Shown here: in pieces, positions 25,212-35,733 of the stretch | Numbering within the stretch: the stretch's first letter is position 1 | How the letters are laid out: each line of letters opens with the position of its first letter | NCBI RefSeq assembly: GCF_003594885.1 | Contig: NZ_QZEZ01000003.1 | Span: forward strand, 62,001 to 126,000 | DNA: 64,000 bases | Reading direction: 5' to 3' | From: Vallicoccus soli | GTDB taxonomy: Bacteria > Actinomycetota > Actinomycetes > Motilibacterales > Motilibacteraceae | Program-made: the position numbers and the translations under genes | The notes under the pieces: model-generated | Database searches by the model: none | Told to the model about the DNA's origin: nothing | Seen by the model: the letters and a program-made list of their open reading frames with translations, nothing else

Positions 25212-25976
25212 GTGACCCCCTCCCCCGCGCCCCGGTTGGGCTGGCCCGCGCGCCTCTGGCTGGTGCGCCACGGCGAGAGCGAGGGCAACCTCGCGGACCG
25301 GCGCGCGCACGAGGAGGGGCTCGGGACGGTCGACGTGGCCGACCGCGACCCGGACGTGGCGCTCACCGCGCTGGGCGAGCGGCAGGCCCGCGCGCTCGGC
25401 GAGCGCCTGGCCGCCCTCGGCGGCGACGGCCCGCAGGTGGTGGTCAGCTCGCCGTACGTGCGCGCCCGGCGCACCGCCGAGCTCGCCGTCGCGGCCGCCG
25501 GGCTCGACGTGCCGGTGCTGCTCGACGAGCGGCTGCGCGAGCGCGACCTGGGCGTGCTCGACGGCCTGACGGGCCGAGGCATCCGCGAGCGGCTCCCCGA
25601 CGAGGCCGAGCGCCGCGCGCGCCTGGGCAAGCTCTACTACCGCCCGCCCGGCGGGGAGAGCTGGGTGGACGTCGCGCTGCGGGTGCGCGCCGTCCTCACC
25701 GACCTGCGGCGCGAGCACGCCGACCGCCGCCTCCTCGTCACGACGCACCAGGCGGTCGTCATGGTGTTCCGGTACGTCCTCGAGGGGCTCACCGAGGACG
25801 AGGTCCTCGCCGTCGACCGGCGGGTGCAGGTGGCCAACACGGCCGTGACGGCGTACGAGGGGGACGGCGACCGGGTGCGGCTGCTCGCCTTCAACGACGC
25901 CGACCACCTCGGCGACGTCGGCGAGGACGTCACGGCGGAGCCGGGCACCGAGGCGAGGGCGCACGCCGGTGCCTGA
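25212..25976 (+). CDS. Histidine phosphatase family protein (phosphoglycerate mutase-like)
   Basis: 254 residues. The catalytic RHG motif appears early in LWLVRHGESEGNLADRRAH. SSPYVRARRTAEL supplies the second phosphate-binding Arg, and LVTTHQAVVMVFRYVLEG contains the second catalytic His. A block RERDLGVLDGLTGRG matches the usual acid/base Glu region. Members remove phosphate from small metabolites or proteins. GTG 25212 is the nearest start before the domain. The 3' end overlaps the next gene by eight bases, so the two are co-translated. It is divergent from citrate synthase. Confidence 0.85.
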   Translation: MTPSPAPRLGWPARLWLVRHGESEGNLADRRAHEEGLGTVDVADRDPDVALTALGERQARALGERLAALGGDGPQVVVSSPYVRARRTAELAVAAAGLDVPVLLDERLRERDLGVLDGLTGRGIRERLPDEAERRARLGKLYYRPPGGESWVDVALRVRAVLTDLRREHADRRLLVTTHQAVVMVFRYVLEGLTEDEVLAVDRRVQVANTAVTAYEGDGDRVRLLAFNDADHLGDVGEDVTAEPGTEARAHAGA

Positions 25977-26862
25977 GCCGTCGCCCTCCCCCGTCGTCGT
26001 CACCCCCGGCCTGCTGCGCGAGCGGTGGCCCCTGCCCGAGCCCGGCTCGGACAAGGAGTCCCGCGGGCGCACCCTCGTCATCGGCGGCAGCACCTCCACG
26101 CCGGGGGCCGTGCTGCTGGCCGCCGAGGCGGCGCTGCGCGCCGGCGCGGGCAAGCTCCAGGTCGCGACCACGGCGTCCACCGCCGTCGCGCTCGGCGTCG
26201 CCCTGCCCGAGGCGATGGTCCTGGGCCTGCCCGAGGCGGGCGACGGCGGTCTGGACCCGGCCGGCGCGGACCGGGTGGGCGAGCTCGTCGAGCAGGCCTC
26301 GGCCGTGCTCGTCGGGCCGGGGGCGACCGGCCCGGACGCCACCCGCGAGCTCGTGGTCGCGCTGCTGCCGCGGGTGCGCGGCGCCCTCGTCCTGGACGCG
26401 CTCGGGCTCGTCGCCGTGACGGCCGACCCGGACTGCCTCGCCGAGCTGTCCGGGCGGGTGGTGCTGACGCCCAACGTGCGCGAGCTCGCCCTGACCCTGC
26501 AGCGCGGGGAGGACGAGGTCGGCGAGGACCCGCTGGGCGCGGCGCTGGAGCTGGCGCGGCGCTCCGGCGCGGTGGTGGCGACCGGCGGCGGGACGTCGTA
26601 CACGGCGCGCCCCGACGGCGCCTGCTGGCAGGACGACACCGGCGGCGGCGGGCTCGGCGTCTCCGGCTCCGGCGACGTCATGGCCGGGATCGTCACCGGG
26701 CTGGCGGCCCGCGGCGCGGACCCCGCGCAGGCCGCGGTGTGGGCGCAGCACGTGCACGGGCGCTGCGGCGACCGGCTCGCCGCCGCGGTCGGGCACCTCG
26801 GCTTCCTCGCCCGGGAGCTGCCGCCCGAGGTGCCGCGGGTCCTCGCCGAGCTCGGGGGGTGA
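25969..26862 (+). CDS. nnrD: ADP-dependent NAD(P)H-hydrate dehydratase
   Basis: 297 residues. The carbohydrate-kinase-like fold carries RGRTLVIGGSTSTPGAVLLA, then AALRAGAGKLQVAT, LTPNVREL and the nucleotide/catalytic loop GVSGSGDVMAGIVTG. This is the NnrD/CARKD signature. The enzyme dehydrates damaged hydrated NADH or NADPH using ADP, a metabolite-repair step. Many actinobacteria have NnrD fused to the NnrE epimerase; here the N-terminal epimerase domain is absent and the protein is of single-domain length. The GTG start lies inside the 3' end of the phosphatase gene. Confidence 0.92.
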   Translation: MPEPSPSPVVVTPGLLRERWPLPEPGSDKESRGRTLVIGGSTSTPGAVLLAAEAALRAGAGKLQVATTASTAVALGVALPEAMVLGLPEAGDGGLDPAGADRVGELVEQASAVLVGPGATGPDATRELVVALLPRVRGALVLDALGLVAVTADPDCLAELSGRVVLTPNVRELALTLQRGEDEVGEDPLGAALELARRSGAVVATGGGTSYTARPDGACWQDDTGGGGLGVSGSGDVMAGIVTGLAARGADPAQAAVWAQHVHGRCGDRLAAAVGHLGFLARELPPEVPRVLAELGG

Positions 26863-26891
26863 TCTCGGTCCCCGCCGGGCACGGGAGGGGC

Positions 26892-27098
26892 ATGAGCGAG
26901 CCGAAGAAGGGCGACCACGTCTCCTGGAAGAGCCACGGCGGCACCGCCGAGGGCGTCGTCGAGGAGAAGATCACCGAGGACACGGAGGCCGGGGGCCGCC
27001 AGGTCCGCGCGTCCGAGGACGACCCCCAGTTCCTCGTGAAGAGCGAGAAGAGCGGCGGGGAGGCGGTCCACAAGCCCTCGGCGCTGAAGCAGGAGTAG
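26892..27098 (+). CDS. Small hypervirulence-associated TUDOR-domain protein (DUF2945-type)
   Basis: 68 residues: KKGDHVSWKSHGGTAEGVVE is the conserved small beta-barrel start, followed by polar strands ending FLVKSEKSGGEAVHKPSALK. Such proteins are common single-domain proteins of unknown role, proposed to bind nucleic acid or protein. The ATG follows the ribosome-binding site GGGAGGGG. The stop is only two bases from the stop of the convergent gene at 27101, so transcripts must overlap. Confidence 0.88.
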   Translation: MSEPKKGDHVSWKSHGGTAEGVVEEKITEDTEAGGRQVRASEDDPQFLVKSEKSGGEAVHKPSALKQE

Positions 27099-27100
27099 CG

Positions 27101-29462
<2,362 letters not shown>

Positions 29463-29469
29463 GGCTACC

Positions 29470-29513
29470 GGGCCGGCCGGCCGGGGTGCGTCCTCACCCG
29501 GCCGGCCGGCCCC
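29470..29513. terminator. GC hairpin after guaB1
   Basis: GGGCCGGCCGGCCGGG and CCCGGCCGGCCGGCCC pair over 16 bases around a short loop. It separates guaB1 from the convergent small gene. Confidence 0.8.
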
Positions 29514-29529
29514 GCTCGTGGCGCCGCCC

Positions 29530-29850
29530 TCAGGCGGCGCGGGCGGCCGTCACGCTCGCCCGGCAGCGGCGCAGCAGCTCGGCCCATGCCTCGCGGCCGA
29601 CCTCGCGGTCCTGCACGGCGGCCGACCCGGCGTGCCGGCCCCAGCGCACCTGCACCTCGTCGCAGGCGAAGAGCCCGGGCGCGAGCAGGAAGGTGCCGCC
29701 GTCGTACGCCGCCCCGGTGTTGCTCGCCGGGTTGGCCTCGACGAGGCCGTGCGCGACGAGCAGCTCGCCGAGCCGGCAGACGCCCGCCGCGACCCACGGG
29801 TCGGCGGGCTGCCAGTGCGCGGTCGGCACCTGGAGCAGTGCGGTGGTCAT
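29530..29850 (-). CDS. Small hypothetical protein
   Basis: 106 residues beginning MTTALLQVPTAHWQPADPWV. No known domain is recognised. It is soluble, with two cysteines (GVCRLGE, LFACDEV and a third in RRCRAS), and mixed helix/strand by appearance. ATG 29850 has GGAGG directly upstream, which supports translation. It is convergent with guaB1 and divergent from pgm. Confidence 0.65.
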   Translation of the reverse strand: MTTALLQVPTAHWQPADPWVAAGVCRLGELLVAHGLVEANPASNTGAAYDGGTFLLAPGLFACDEVQVRWGRHAGSAAVQDREVGREAWAELLRRCRASVTAARAA

Positions 29851-29980
29851 GGGGTCCTCCTCGCGGGCCCCGCGCTCCGCGGTGCCCCGCCCGCCGTCCG
29901 GCGGGCCTCGCTGTGTCGTCCCCCACAGCGTCGGCAGCCCAGGTCGCGCCCTTGAGCCGTACGGGTGGCGCGGCGCGGGC

Positions 29981-30029
29981 CGGCCGGTGAACTCACCGGC
30001 CGCGGGGCCGCCCCGTGACCCGGGGGTCA
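29981..30029. promoter_or_regulatory. Two palindromes upstream of phosphoglucomutase
   Basis: CGGCCGGTGA and TCACCGGCCG (29981-29990 and 29993-30002) form a 10-bp inverted repeat with a two-base centre. TGACCC-GG-GGGTCA follows at 30016-30029. Both lie 65-115 bases before the pgm start in a 245-base divergent gap and could be operators. No regulator is identified. Confidence 0.5.
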
Positions 30030-30095
30030 TGGACCGCGCGGCACCGGGCACGATGCCCCCGTCGAGCAACGCCCGTACGCGACGAGGAGGCCCCG

Positions 30096-31730
30096 ATGGC
30101 CCACGAGAGAGCCGGTCAGCCCGCCCGCCCCGAGGACCTGGTCGACGTCGCGTCCCTCGTGACGAAGTACTACGCCCTGCACCCGGACGTGCAGGACCCG
30201 GCGCAGCGGGTGTCCTTCGGCACGAGCGGGCACCGCGGGTCGAGCCTGGCCGGCGCGTTCCAGGACGACCACATCGCGGCGACCACGCAGGCGATCTGCG
30301 AGTACCGCCGCGAGCAGGGCACGACCGGTCCGCTCTTCCTCGGCCGGGACACCCACGCGCTGTCGGAGCCGGCGTGGACGACGGCGATCGAGGTCCTGGC
30401 CGCCAACGGCGTCACGGTCCTCCTCGACCGCGACATGCGCTACACGCCGACCCCCGCGGTGTCGCACGCGATCCTGCGCCACAACGCCGAGGGCGGCATC
30501 CAGGCCGACGGCATCGTCGTCACCCCGTCGCACAACCCCCCGAGCGACGGCGGCTTCAAGTACAACCCGCCGGACGGCGGCCCCGCCGGCAGCGACATCA
30601 CCCGGCGGATCCAGGACCGGGCCAACACCATCCTCGCCGACGGGCTGTCGGGCGTGGAGCGCATCCCCTTCGCGCGGGCCATGGCGGCGGACACCACCCG
30701 GACGTACGACTTCCTCGGCACGTACGTCGAGGACCTCCCGTCGGTCGTCGACCTCGACGCGGTCCGCGACGCCGGCGTCCGGATCGGCGCGGACCCGCTC
30801 GGCGGGGCGAGCGTCGACTACTGGGGCGCGATCGCCGAGCGGCACCGGCTCGACCTCACCGTCGTCAACCCGCTCGTCGACCCGACCTGGCGCTTCATGA
30901 CGCTGGACTGGGACGGCAAGATCCGCATGGACTGCTCGTCGCCGGACGCGATGGCCTCGCTCATCGGCCAGCGCGCGGACTACGGCATCGCCACGGGCAA
31001 CGACGCCGACGCCGACCGGCACGGCATCGTGACGCCGGACGCGGGGCTCATGAACCCGAACCACTACCTCGCCGTCGCGATCGAGTACCTCTTCGCCCAC
31101 CGCCCGGACTGGCCGCAGGGGGCCGCCATCGGCAAGACCCTGGTGAGCTCGTCGATGATCGACCGGGTCGCCGAGAAGCTGGGCAAGCGCTTGCTCGAGG
31201 TCCCGGTCGGCTTCAAGTGGTTCGTGCCGGGCCTGCTCGACGGGTCCGTGGCCTTCGGCGGCGAGGAGTCCGCGGGCGCGTCGTTCCTGCGCCGGGACGG
31301 GCGGCCGTGGAGCACCGACAAGGACGGCATCATCCTGTGCCTGCTGGCCAGCGAGATGACCGCGGTGACCGGGCAGACCCCCAGCGAGCGCTACCGGGAG
31401 CTCACCCGCGAGCACGGCGACCCCGCGTACGCCCGCGTCGACGCCCCCGCCTCCCGCGAGCAGAAGGCGGTGCTCGCCGGCCTCTCCCCCGAGCAGGTCA
31501 CGGCGACCGAGCTCGCCGGGGAGCCGATCGTCGACAAGCTCACGAGCGCGCCGGGCAACGGCGCCGCGATCGGCGGGCTCAAGGTGACGACGGCGTCCGG
31601 CTGGTTCGCCGCGCGCCCGTCCGGCACCGAGGACGTCTACAAGGTCTACGCCGAGAGCTTCCAGGGGCCCGAGCACCTCGCCCGGATCCAGCAGGAGGCG
31701 CGCGAGGTCGTCAGCGCCGCCCTCGGCTGA
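30096..31730 (+). CDS. pgm: Phosphoglucomutase (alpha-D-glucose-phosphate specific)
   Basis: 544 residues. The N-terminal [11 protein letters not shown] is followed by the active-site Ser loop [12 protein letters not shown], the metal loop [11 protein letters not shown], the sugar-binding loop [12 protein letters not shown] and the phosphate-binding [12 protein letters not shown]. All four hexomutase signatures are present in order. The length matches bacterial Pgm of the E. coli type. It interconverts glucose-1-phosphate and glucose-6-phosphate, linking glycogen, trehalose and cell-wall sugar synthesis to glycolysis. ATG 30096 has GAGGAGG upstream. A 22-bp-family hairpin follows the stop. 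Confidence 0.96.
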   Translation: MAHERAGQPARPEDLVDVASLVTKYYALHPDVQDPAQRVSFGTSGHRGSSLAGAFQDDHIAATTQAICEYRREQGTTGPLFLGRDTHALSEPAWTTAIEVLAANGVTVLLDRDMRYTPTPAVSHAILRHNAEGGIQADGIVVTPSHNPPSDGGFKYNPPDGGPAGSDITRRIQDRANTILADGLSGVERIPFARAMAADTTRTYDFLGTYVEDLPSVVDLDAVRDAGVRIGADPLGGASVDYWGAIAERHRLDLTVVNPLVDPTWRFMTLDWDGKIRMDCSSPDAMASLIGQRADYGIATGNDADADRHGIVTPDAGLMNPNHYLAVAIEYLFAHRPDWPQGAAIGKTLVSSSMIDRVAEKLGKRLLEVPVGFKWFVPGLLDGSVAFGGEESAGASFLRRDGRPWSTDKDGIILCLLASEMTAVTGQTPSERYRELTREHGDPAYARVDAPASREQKAVLAGLSPEQVTATELAGEPIVDKLTSAPGNGAAIGGLKVTTASGWFAARPSGTEDVYKVYAESFQGPEHLARIQQEAREVVSAALG

Positions 31731-31740
31731 CCCGCCGCGG

Positions 31741-31776
31741 CGATCGTGCGCGCATGGTGCCACGCGCGCATGATCG
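31741..31776. repeat. 22-bp-family repeat as an inverted pair (locus C), possible terminator
   Basis: CGATCGTGCGCG (31741-31752) and CGCGCATGATCG (31765-31776) are reverse complements except one position that allows G-U pairing. The core CGATCATGC matches arrays A, B and D. It lies between the convergent pgm and hypothetical genes. Confidence 0.75.
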
Positions 31777-31832
31777 CGGCCGAGGGCGCGCGCTCGCGGC
31801 CGCCTCCCGCGAGGCCGCGCCCGGCGCGGCGG

Positions 31833-32183
31833 TCAGGCGGAGGCGCGCAGGGACGGCGGGCCGCCCGGGGGCCGGCGCGGCTCGCGGACCCCGGCGCTCC
31901 CGTCGTCCCCGTCGCCCCAGGAGAGGACCAGCGGGCGGGCGCGGCGCAGCGCCAGCCGCCGGACCCGCCGCACGTGGGTCCCGACCCGCCGCACCGGCGC
32001 GCCGCTCGCCAGGCCCAGGCGGGCGTCGACCCGCACCAGCGCCTCGTCCACCGAGCGGGCGCCGACCCGCACGACGACCACGGCCCGCCCCCGGCGCGTC
32101 CCGCCCGCGAGCAACCCGGGCACGCGGCCCACCCGGGCACCCTCGGGCACCTCGTACGTCGCCTGCACCTGCCACCGCGCCAT
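31833..32183 (-). CDS. Hypothetical basic protein
   Basis: 116 residues starting MARWQVQATYEVPEGARVGR. It is rich in Arg and Val, with alternating strands (RAVVVVRVGARSVDEALVRV) that look like an alpha/beta or ferredoxin-like fold. No family is recognised. No cysteines or membrane segments are present. ATG 32183 has weak GGTGG upstream. It follows the TetR gene on the same strand by 17 bases, so it may be co-transcribed and under TetR control. Confidence 0.6.
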   Translation of the reverse strand: MARWQVQATYEVPEGARVGRVPGLLAGGTRRGRAVVVVRVGARSVDEALVRVDARLGLASGAPVRRVGTHVRRVRRLALRRARPLVLSWGDGDDGSAGVREPRRPPGGPPSLRASA

Positions 32184-32200
32184 GCCGCCACCCTGCGCCC

Positions 32201-32842
32201 TCAGCGCGGTGCTGTCGAGCCCCCGCGCGGGCCGTACCGCTGCTGCCACAGGTCGAGGGCGTCGTGGACGAGCGGGGCGAACCGCCCCTCGTCGAACCCG
32301 CTGCCCGGGTCGTTGGTGACCTGCAGGGTGGCCACGCCCGCCGTGAGGGCGACGAGCAGGTCGACGCCGCGCCGGCTCGCCGCGTCCCGGTGCAGCTCTC
32401 CCCGGCGGACCGCCTCCTGCACGGCGCCGCCGACGAGGGCGGCCACCTCGAGGCTGGGGGCGTACGCCTCCGCGGAGGGCGTGAAGCCGGGCACGACGCG
32501 CTGGAAGAGCAGCTGCGCCAGCACCGGTTGCTCGACGGCGAACCGCACGGTCGCGACCATGGCGCGGCGCACCGCCGCCAGGCCCGGGGCCCCGTCCCCC
32601 AGCGCGGCGCGCACGGTGCCCGCGTGCTGCTCCATGCCCCGCCGGAACAGCTCGTCGTACAGCGCCTCGCGCGAGGCGACGTAGGCGTACAGCGACGGCT
32701 GGCGCAGCCCGACGCGGGAGGCCACCTCGCTCAGGACGAGGCCGGCCACGCCGCGCTCGGCCATGACCTCGAGCGAGGCCTCGAGCACCCGCTCCCGCGT
32801 CCGCTCCCGCTGCTGCTGCCGCGGGGTCGGCGTCCCGCTCAT
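32201..32842 (-). CDS. TetR/AcrR-family transcriptional repressor
   Basis: 213 residues. The N-terminal helix-turn-helix RERVLEASLEVMAERGVAGL continues SEVASRVGLRQPSLYAYV, the classic TetR DNA-binding domain. The C-terminal ligand domain is helical (VLAQLLFQRVVPGF). ATG 32842 has AGGAAGG upstream, so the ORF's eight earlier codons are not needed. It is divergent from an SRPBCC gene across an 88-base gap that holds two adjacent palindromes, the likely autoregulatory operator. The ligand is unknown. Confidence 0.92.
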   Translation of the reverse strand: MSGTPTPRQQQRERTRERVLEASLEVMAERGVAGLVLSEVASRVGLRQPSLYAYVASREALYDELFRRGMEQHAGTVRAALGDGAPGLAAVRRAMVATVRFAVEQPVLAQLLFQRVVPGFTPSAEAYAPSLEVAALVGGAVQEAVRRGELHRDAASRRGVDLLVALTAGVATLQVTNDPGSGFDEGRFAPLVHDALDLWQQRYGPRGGSTAPR

Positions 32843-32861
32843 CGCGCGCCTTCCTCGATAG

Positions 32862-32888
32862 TCCATTGATGGATCGATGCGTCATCGA
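32862..32888. promoter_or_regulatory. Probable TetR operator: two adjacent palindromes
   Basis: TCCAT-TG-ATGGA (32862-32873) abuts TCGATG-CGT-CATCGA (32874-32888); both have perfect arms. They lie 20-46 bases before the TetR start and about 42 bases before the SRPBCC start, the usual place for a TetR-type operator that controls both genes. Confidence 0.65.
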
Positions 32889-32930
32889 GCATAGTGGCAG
32901 GACCACCGGCCCGGCCCCGAGGAGACCGCC

Positions 32931-33428
32931 GTGCAGCGCCTCAGCCACGACAGCGCGAGCCGGCTGGTGCCGGCCCTGCCCGACGAGGTCTACGCCCTCG
33001 TCTCCGACGTCACGCGGACCCCCGAGTGGAGCCCGGAGGTCGTCTCCAGCACCTGGGACGCCCCGCCCGGGCCCGGCGGGCCGCGCCCCGGCGACCGCTT
33101 CACCGCCCGGCTGCGCAAGGGGTGGGCCCGCTGGTCCAACCGCCCCGTCGTGGTGGAGGCCGATCCGGGCCGCACGTTCGCGGTGAGCCGCACCGAGCGC
33201 GGCGGCGGGACCATGGTGTGGCGCTACGACCTCGTCCCGGTGCCGGGCGGCACGCGCGTGACGCTGTCGTACGACGTCGAGCGGCCCGTGCCCCTCGGCC
33301 TGCACGTCGCCCTGCGGGTGCTGCTCGGCGTCCGCGACCTGCGCGCCGACCTGCACGCCAACATCGAGACGTCCCTGGACCGGCTCGAGCGCGTCCTCGC
33401 CGGGGCCGGGCGCGCGGCGAGCGGCTAG
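32931..33428 (+). CDS. SRPBCC (START-like) family protein
   Basis: 165 residues. LVPALPDEVYALVSDVTRTPEWSPEV (split: DEVYALVSDV and TRTPEWSPEV) is the typical SRPBCC start, where a helix and Trp pack over the ligand cavity. RTFAVSRTERGGGTMVWRYD and the long C-terminal helix (ANIETSLDRLERVLAG) complete the fold. Members bind hydrophobic ligands or act as cyclases/dehydratases; the ligand here is unknown. GTG 32931 has GAGGAG upstream. It is divergent from the TetR gene and probably regulated by it. The stop overlaps the stop of the next, convergent gene. Confidence 0.85.
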   Translation: MQRLSHDSASRLVPALPDEVYALVSDVTRTPEWSPEVVSSTWDAPPGPGGPRPGDRFTARLRKGWARWSNRPVVVEADPGRTFAVSRTERGGGTMVWRYDLVPVPGGTRVTLSYDVERPVPLGLHVALRVLLGVRDLRADLHANIETSLDRLERVLAGAGRAASG

Positions 33429-34876
33429 GAGCCCGCCCGGCCGCCCAGCAGGTGCCGCGCCCCGAGCGCGACGGCGGCGGGCAGGACCGAGCGGGGCTCG
33501 TACGGCAGCCGCCAGAGCCCGCCGTGCGCCGCGCCGGCGGCGAGCAGGTCGCCCGCCGGCGGCGGCGACGTGAGGTCGTGCACGAGCAGCGCGGCCATGA
33601 GCGTGGCGGCGGTCGCCGGCGCGAAGGTCTCGACGCCGAAGCGGCGCGCGCCGGAGTACGCCGCCGCGAGCACCCGGTTCTGCAGCACCGAGCGGGTCGC
33701 GGTGGGAGGGGCGACGCCGACGGACACCGGGACCCCGTCGGCCTGCGCGACGACGCCGCGCCAGCGCTGCAGCGCCTTGGCCAGCGCGTAGTTCGGTCCC
33801 TGCTGCACGACGAGCACGTCCGCGACGGCGTCCCCGTCGGCGTACGCCGGCCGGAACGCGCGCCCCCGCGAGAGCACCCGGACCGGCGCCTGCAGCGCGC
33901 CGAGCGGCCCGCGCCGCCGCCACCGGGCGCGGGCGGCGGCGACGACCTCGGGCGGCACGGCGTACGCGTCGGTGGGGGTCGCGAGCGAGGCGACGCCCGT
34001 GCCGGCGCGCTCCTCGAGCAGCGCGGCGACGACCGCGTCGGCGGCGACGGCGAGGCGCACGAAGGCCGCGCCGGGGGCGTAGGCGTGGTTGCCGACGACG
34101 AGGTCGCCCTCCTGGCGGGCGAGCAGGTCGCGTACGGCCGCGGCCTCGGTGAGCAGGTCCGCGCCGGCGCCGTCGGCGAGCGCGTCCGGCCCGGTCCACT
34201 CGTCCGCGAGCTCGCCGCGCACCGGCAGGACGACCCGCCCCGCGCCGGCCCGCGCCGTCGCCAGGAGGCGGCGCTGCACGTCCGGCCGGGGCAGGTCGAC
34301 GGCCACCACCGAGGCGCCCCAGCGGGTGAGGGCCGCGTACGGGCTCATCTCGGCGCCGGCGCCGAGCAGCGCCACGGTCCGCCCGGCGAGGTCCAGCCGC
34401 TCCGGCTCGGCCACGAGGTCGCGCAGCGCCGCGGCGACCGACGGCTCGACGACGTCGCGGGCGACCCAGGCGTCGGCGAGGCGCAGCAGCGCGTCACCGC
34501 GCACGACACCGCCGGCGTGCGGCAGCGCCAGCTCCCGCTCGCGCTCCCCCTCGCCCCGCACGACGACGGTCCCGAGCGGCGCGGCGGGCGCCGAGCGGAC
34601 CGCCTCCCGCACCGGCCGGCCGTCGAGCTCGTGCTCGTCCTGCGCGGCCGCCAGCCCGGCGCGCGCCACGGCGACCGGGTCGGCGCGGCCGGCGACGACG
34701 AGGTCGCGCACGTGGCGGGCGTACGCCTGGCGCCAGCGCGGCTCGGCCAGGACCCGCTCGGCCAGGGCCGGGTCGACCGGGCGGGCCGCGGCCGCGAGCA
34801 CGGCCCGCGCCGCCCGCGTGCTCGAGCGCCGACCGTCCGCCGCGCGCACCTGCACGCCCTGCACGCCCTCGTCCAT
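33425..34876 (-). CDS. Uncharacterised protein with Rossmann-like GAGAEMSP loop
   Basis: 483 residues. A helical N-terminal 150 residues lead to TVALLGAGAEMSPYAALTRWGASVVAVDLPRP, best read as a dinucleotide-binding strand-loop-helix (LLGAGAEMSP) followed by an acidic residue after strand 2 (VAVDL). Further blocks are DLVVGNHAYAPGAAFVRLAVAADA and DVLVVQQGPNYALAKALQRW. I do not recognise a characterised family. NAD(P)- or SAM-type binding is possible. The -10-like TAGGAC six bases before the ATG suggests a leaderless transcript. The C-terminal codons overlap the SRPBCC stop. Confidence 0.7.
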   Translation of the reverse strand: MDEGVQGVQVRAADGRRSSTRAARAVLAAAARPVDPALAERVLAEPRWRQAYARHVRDLVVAGRADPVAVARAGLAAAQDEHELDGRPVREAVRSAPAAPLGTVVVRGEGERERELALPHAGGVVRGDALLRLADAWVARDVVEPSVAAALRDLVAEPERLDLAGRTVALLGAGAEMSPYAALTRWGASVVAVDLPRPDVQRRLLATARAGAGRVVLPVRGELADEWTGPDALADGAGADLLTEAAAVRDLLARQEGDLVVGNHAYAPGAAFVRLAVAADAVVAALLEERAGTGVASLATPTDAYAVPPEVVAAARARWRRRGPLGALQAPVRVLSRGRAFRPAYADGDAVADVLVVQQGPNYALAKALQRWRGVVAQADGVPVSVGVAPPTATRSVLQNRVLAAAYSGARRFGVETFAPATAATLMAALLVHDLTSPPPAGDLLAAGAAHGGLWRLPYEPRSVLPAAVALGARHLLGGRAGS

Positions 34877-34905
34877 GCGGCAGTCCTACCGCACGGCGCG
34901 GCGGG

Positions 34906-35733
34906 TCAGGAGGTGACGTCCCGGGTGGTGAAGCGCGCCCAGGCGAGCGACCCGACCACGGCCACCCAGCCCGCCTGCAGCAGCGCGTTGTCCAGGGTCG
35001 TCCCCCAGGAGACGGGGTCGCGCAGCAGGTCCGCGAAGCCGAGCCAGTGGTGGGTCAGCAGCCACGGGTGCAGCCAGGCCAGCTGCGGCACGCTGTCGAG
35101 CAGCTGCGAGGCGATCGCCACGACGACGGTCGCCGCCATGGCCCCGACCGGCACCTCGGTGAGGGTGGAGACGAAGAGGCCGACGGCGCAGAGCCCGAGC
35201 AGCGACAGGGTCGCGTACGCCGCCACGAGGACGACGCGCCACGCCGCCCCGCTGGCGCTCACCACGTCGCCGGACAGCAGGGCGACCTCGCCCACGGGGA
35301 ACAGCGCGAGGCCGGTCACGACGCCGGTCAGCGCGACGGTGCCGGTGGCGCAGAGGCAGAAGACGACGGCGGTGGCGTACTTGACGAGCAGCAGGCGGGT
35401 GCGCCCCACCGGCACGGCCAGCAGGTAGCGCAGCGTCCCGAGCTGCGCCTCCCCCGCGACCGCGTCGCCGGCGACCACCCCCACCGCGAGCGGCAGGAAG
35501 AACGGGACGGTCGCCCCGAGCGCCGTGACGGCCAGGAAGAGCCCGTTGTCGGTGATCCGCCCGAGCAGCGGCGGGCCGCCGCCGTCGCCGCCGCCGTCGT
35601 CGCCCGAGAGCTCGACGGCCACGCCGAGCAGCACGGTGACGGCGACGAGCACGCCGAGCAGCGCCCACGTGCGGCGCCGGCCCAGCAGCAGGCGCACCTC
35701 GGCGGCGAGCAGGCGCAGGTCAGCCCGCGACAT
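34906..35733 (-). CDS. ABC-2-type transporter permease
   Basis: 275 residues with about six hydrophobic segments: WALLGVLVAVTVLLGVAVEL, FLAVTALGATVPFFLPLAVG, AVVFCLCATGTVALTGVVTG, VVLVAAYATLSLLGLCAVGL, GAMAATVVVAIASQLL and AGWVAVVGSLAWARF. Between the second and third is the EAQLGTLRYLLAVPVGRTRLL coupling region typical of ABC-2 permeases. It forms the membrane part of an exporter with the ATPase encoded just upstream. ATG 35733 lies inside the ATPase gene (14-base overlap), so the two are translationally coupled. The substrate is unknown. Confidence 0.9.
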   Translation of the reverse strand: MSRADLRLLAAEVRLLLGRRRTWALLGVLVAVTVLLGVAVELSGDDGGGDGGGPPLLGRITDNGLFLAVTALGATVPFFLPLAVGVVAGDAVAGEAQLGTLRYLLAVPVGRTRLLLVKYATAVVFCLCATGTVALTGVVTGLALFPVGEVALLSGDVVSASGAAWRVVLVAAYATLSLLGLCAVGLFVSTLTEVPVGAMAATVVVAIASQLLDSVPQLAWLHPWLLTHHWLGFADLLRDPVSWGTTLDNALLQAGWVAVVGSLAWARFTTRDVTS

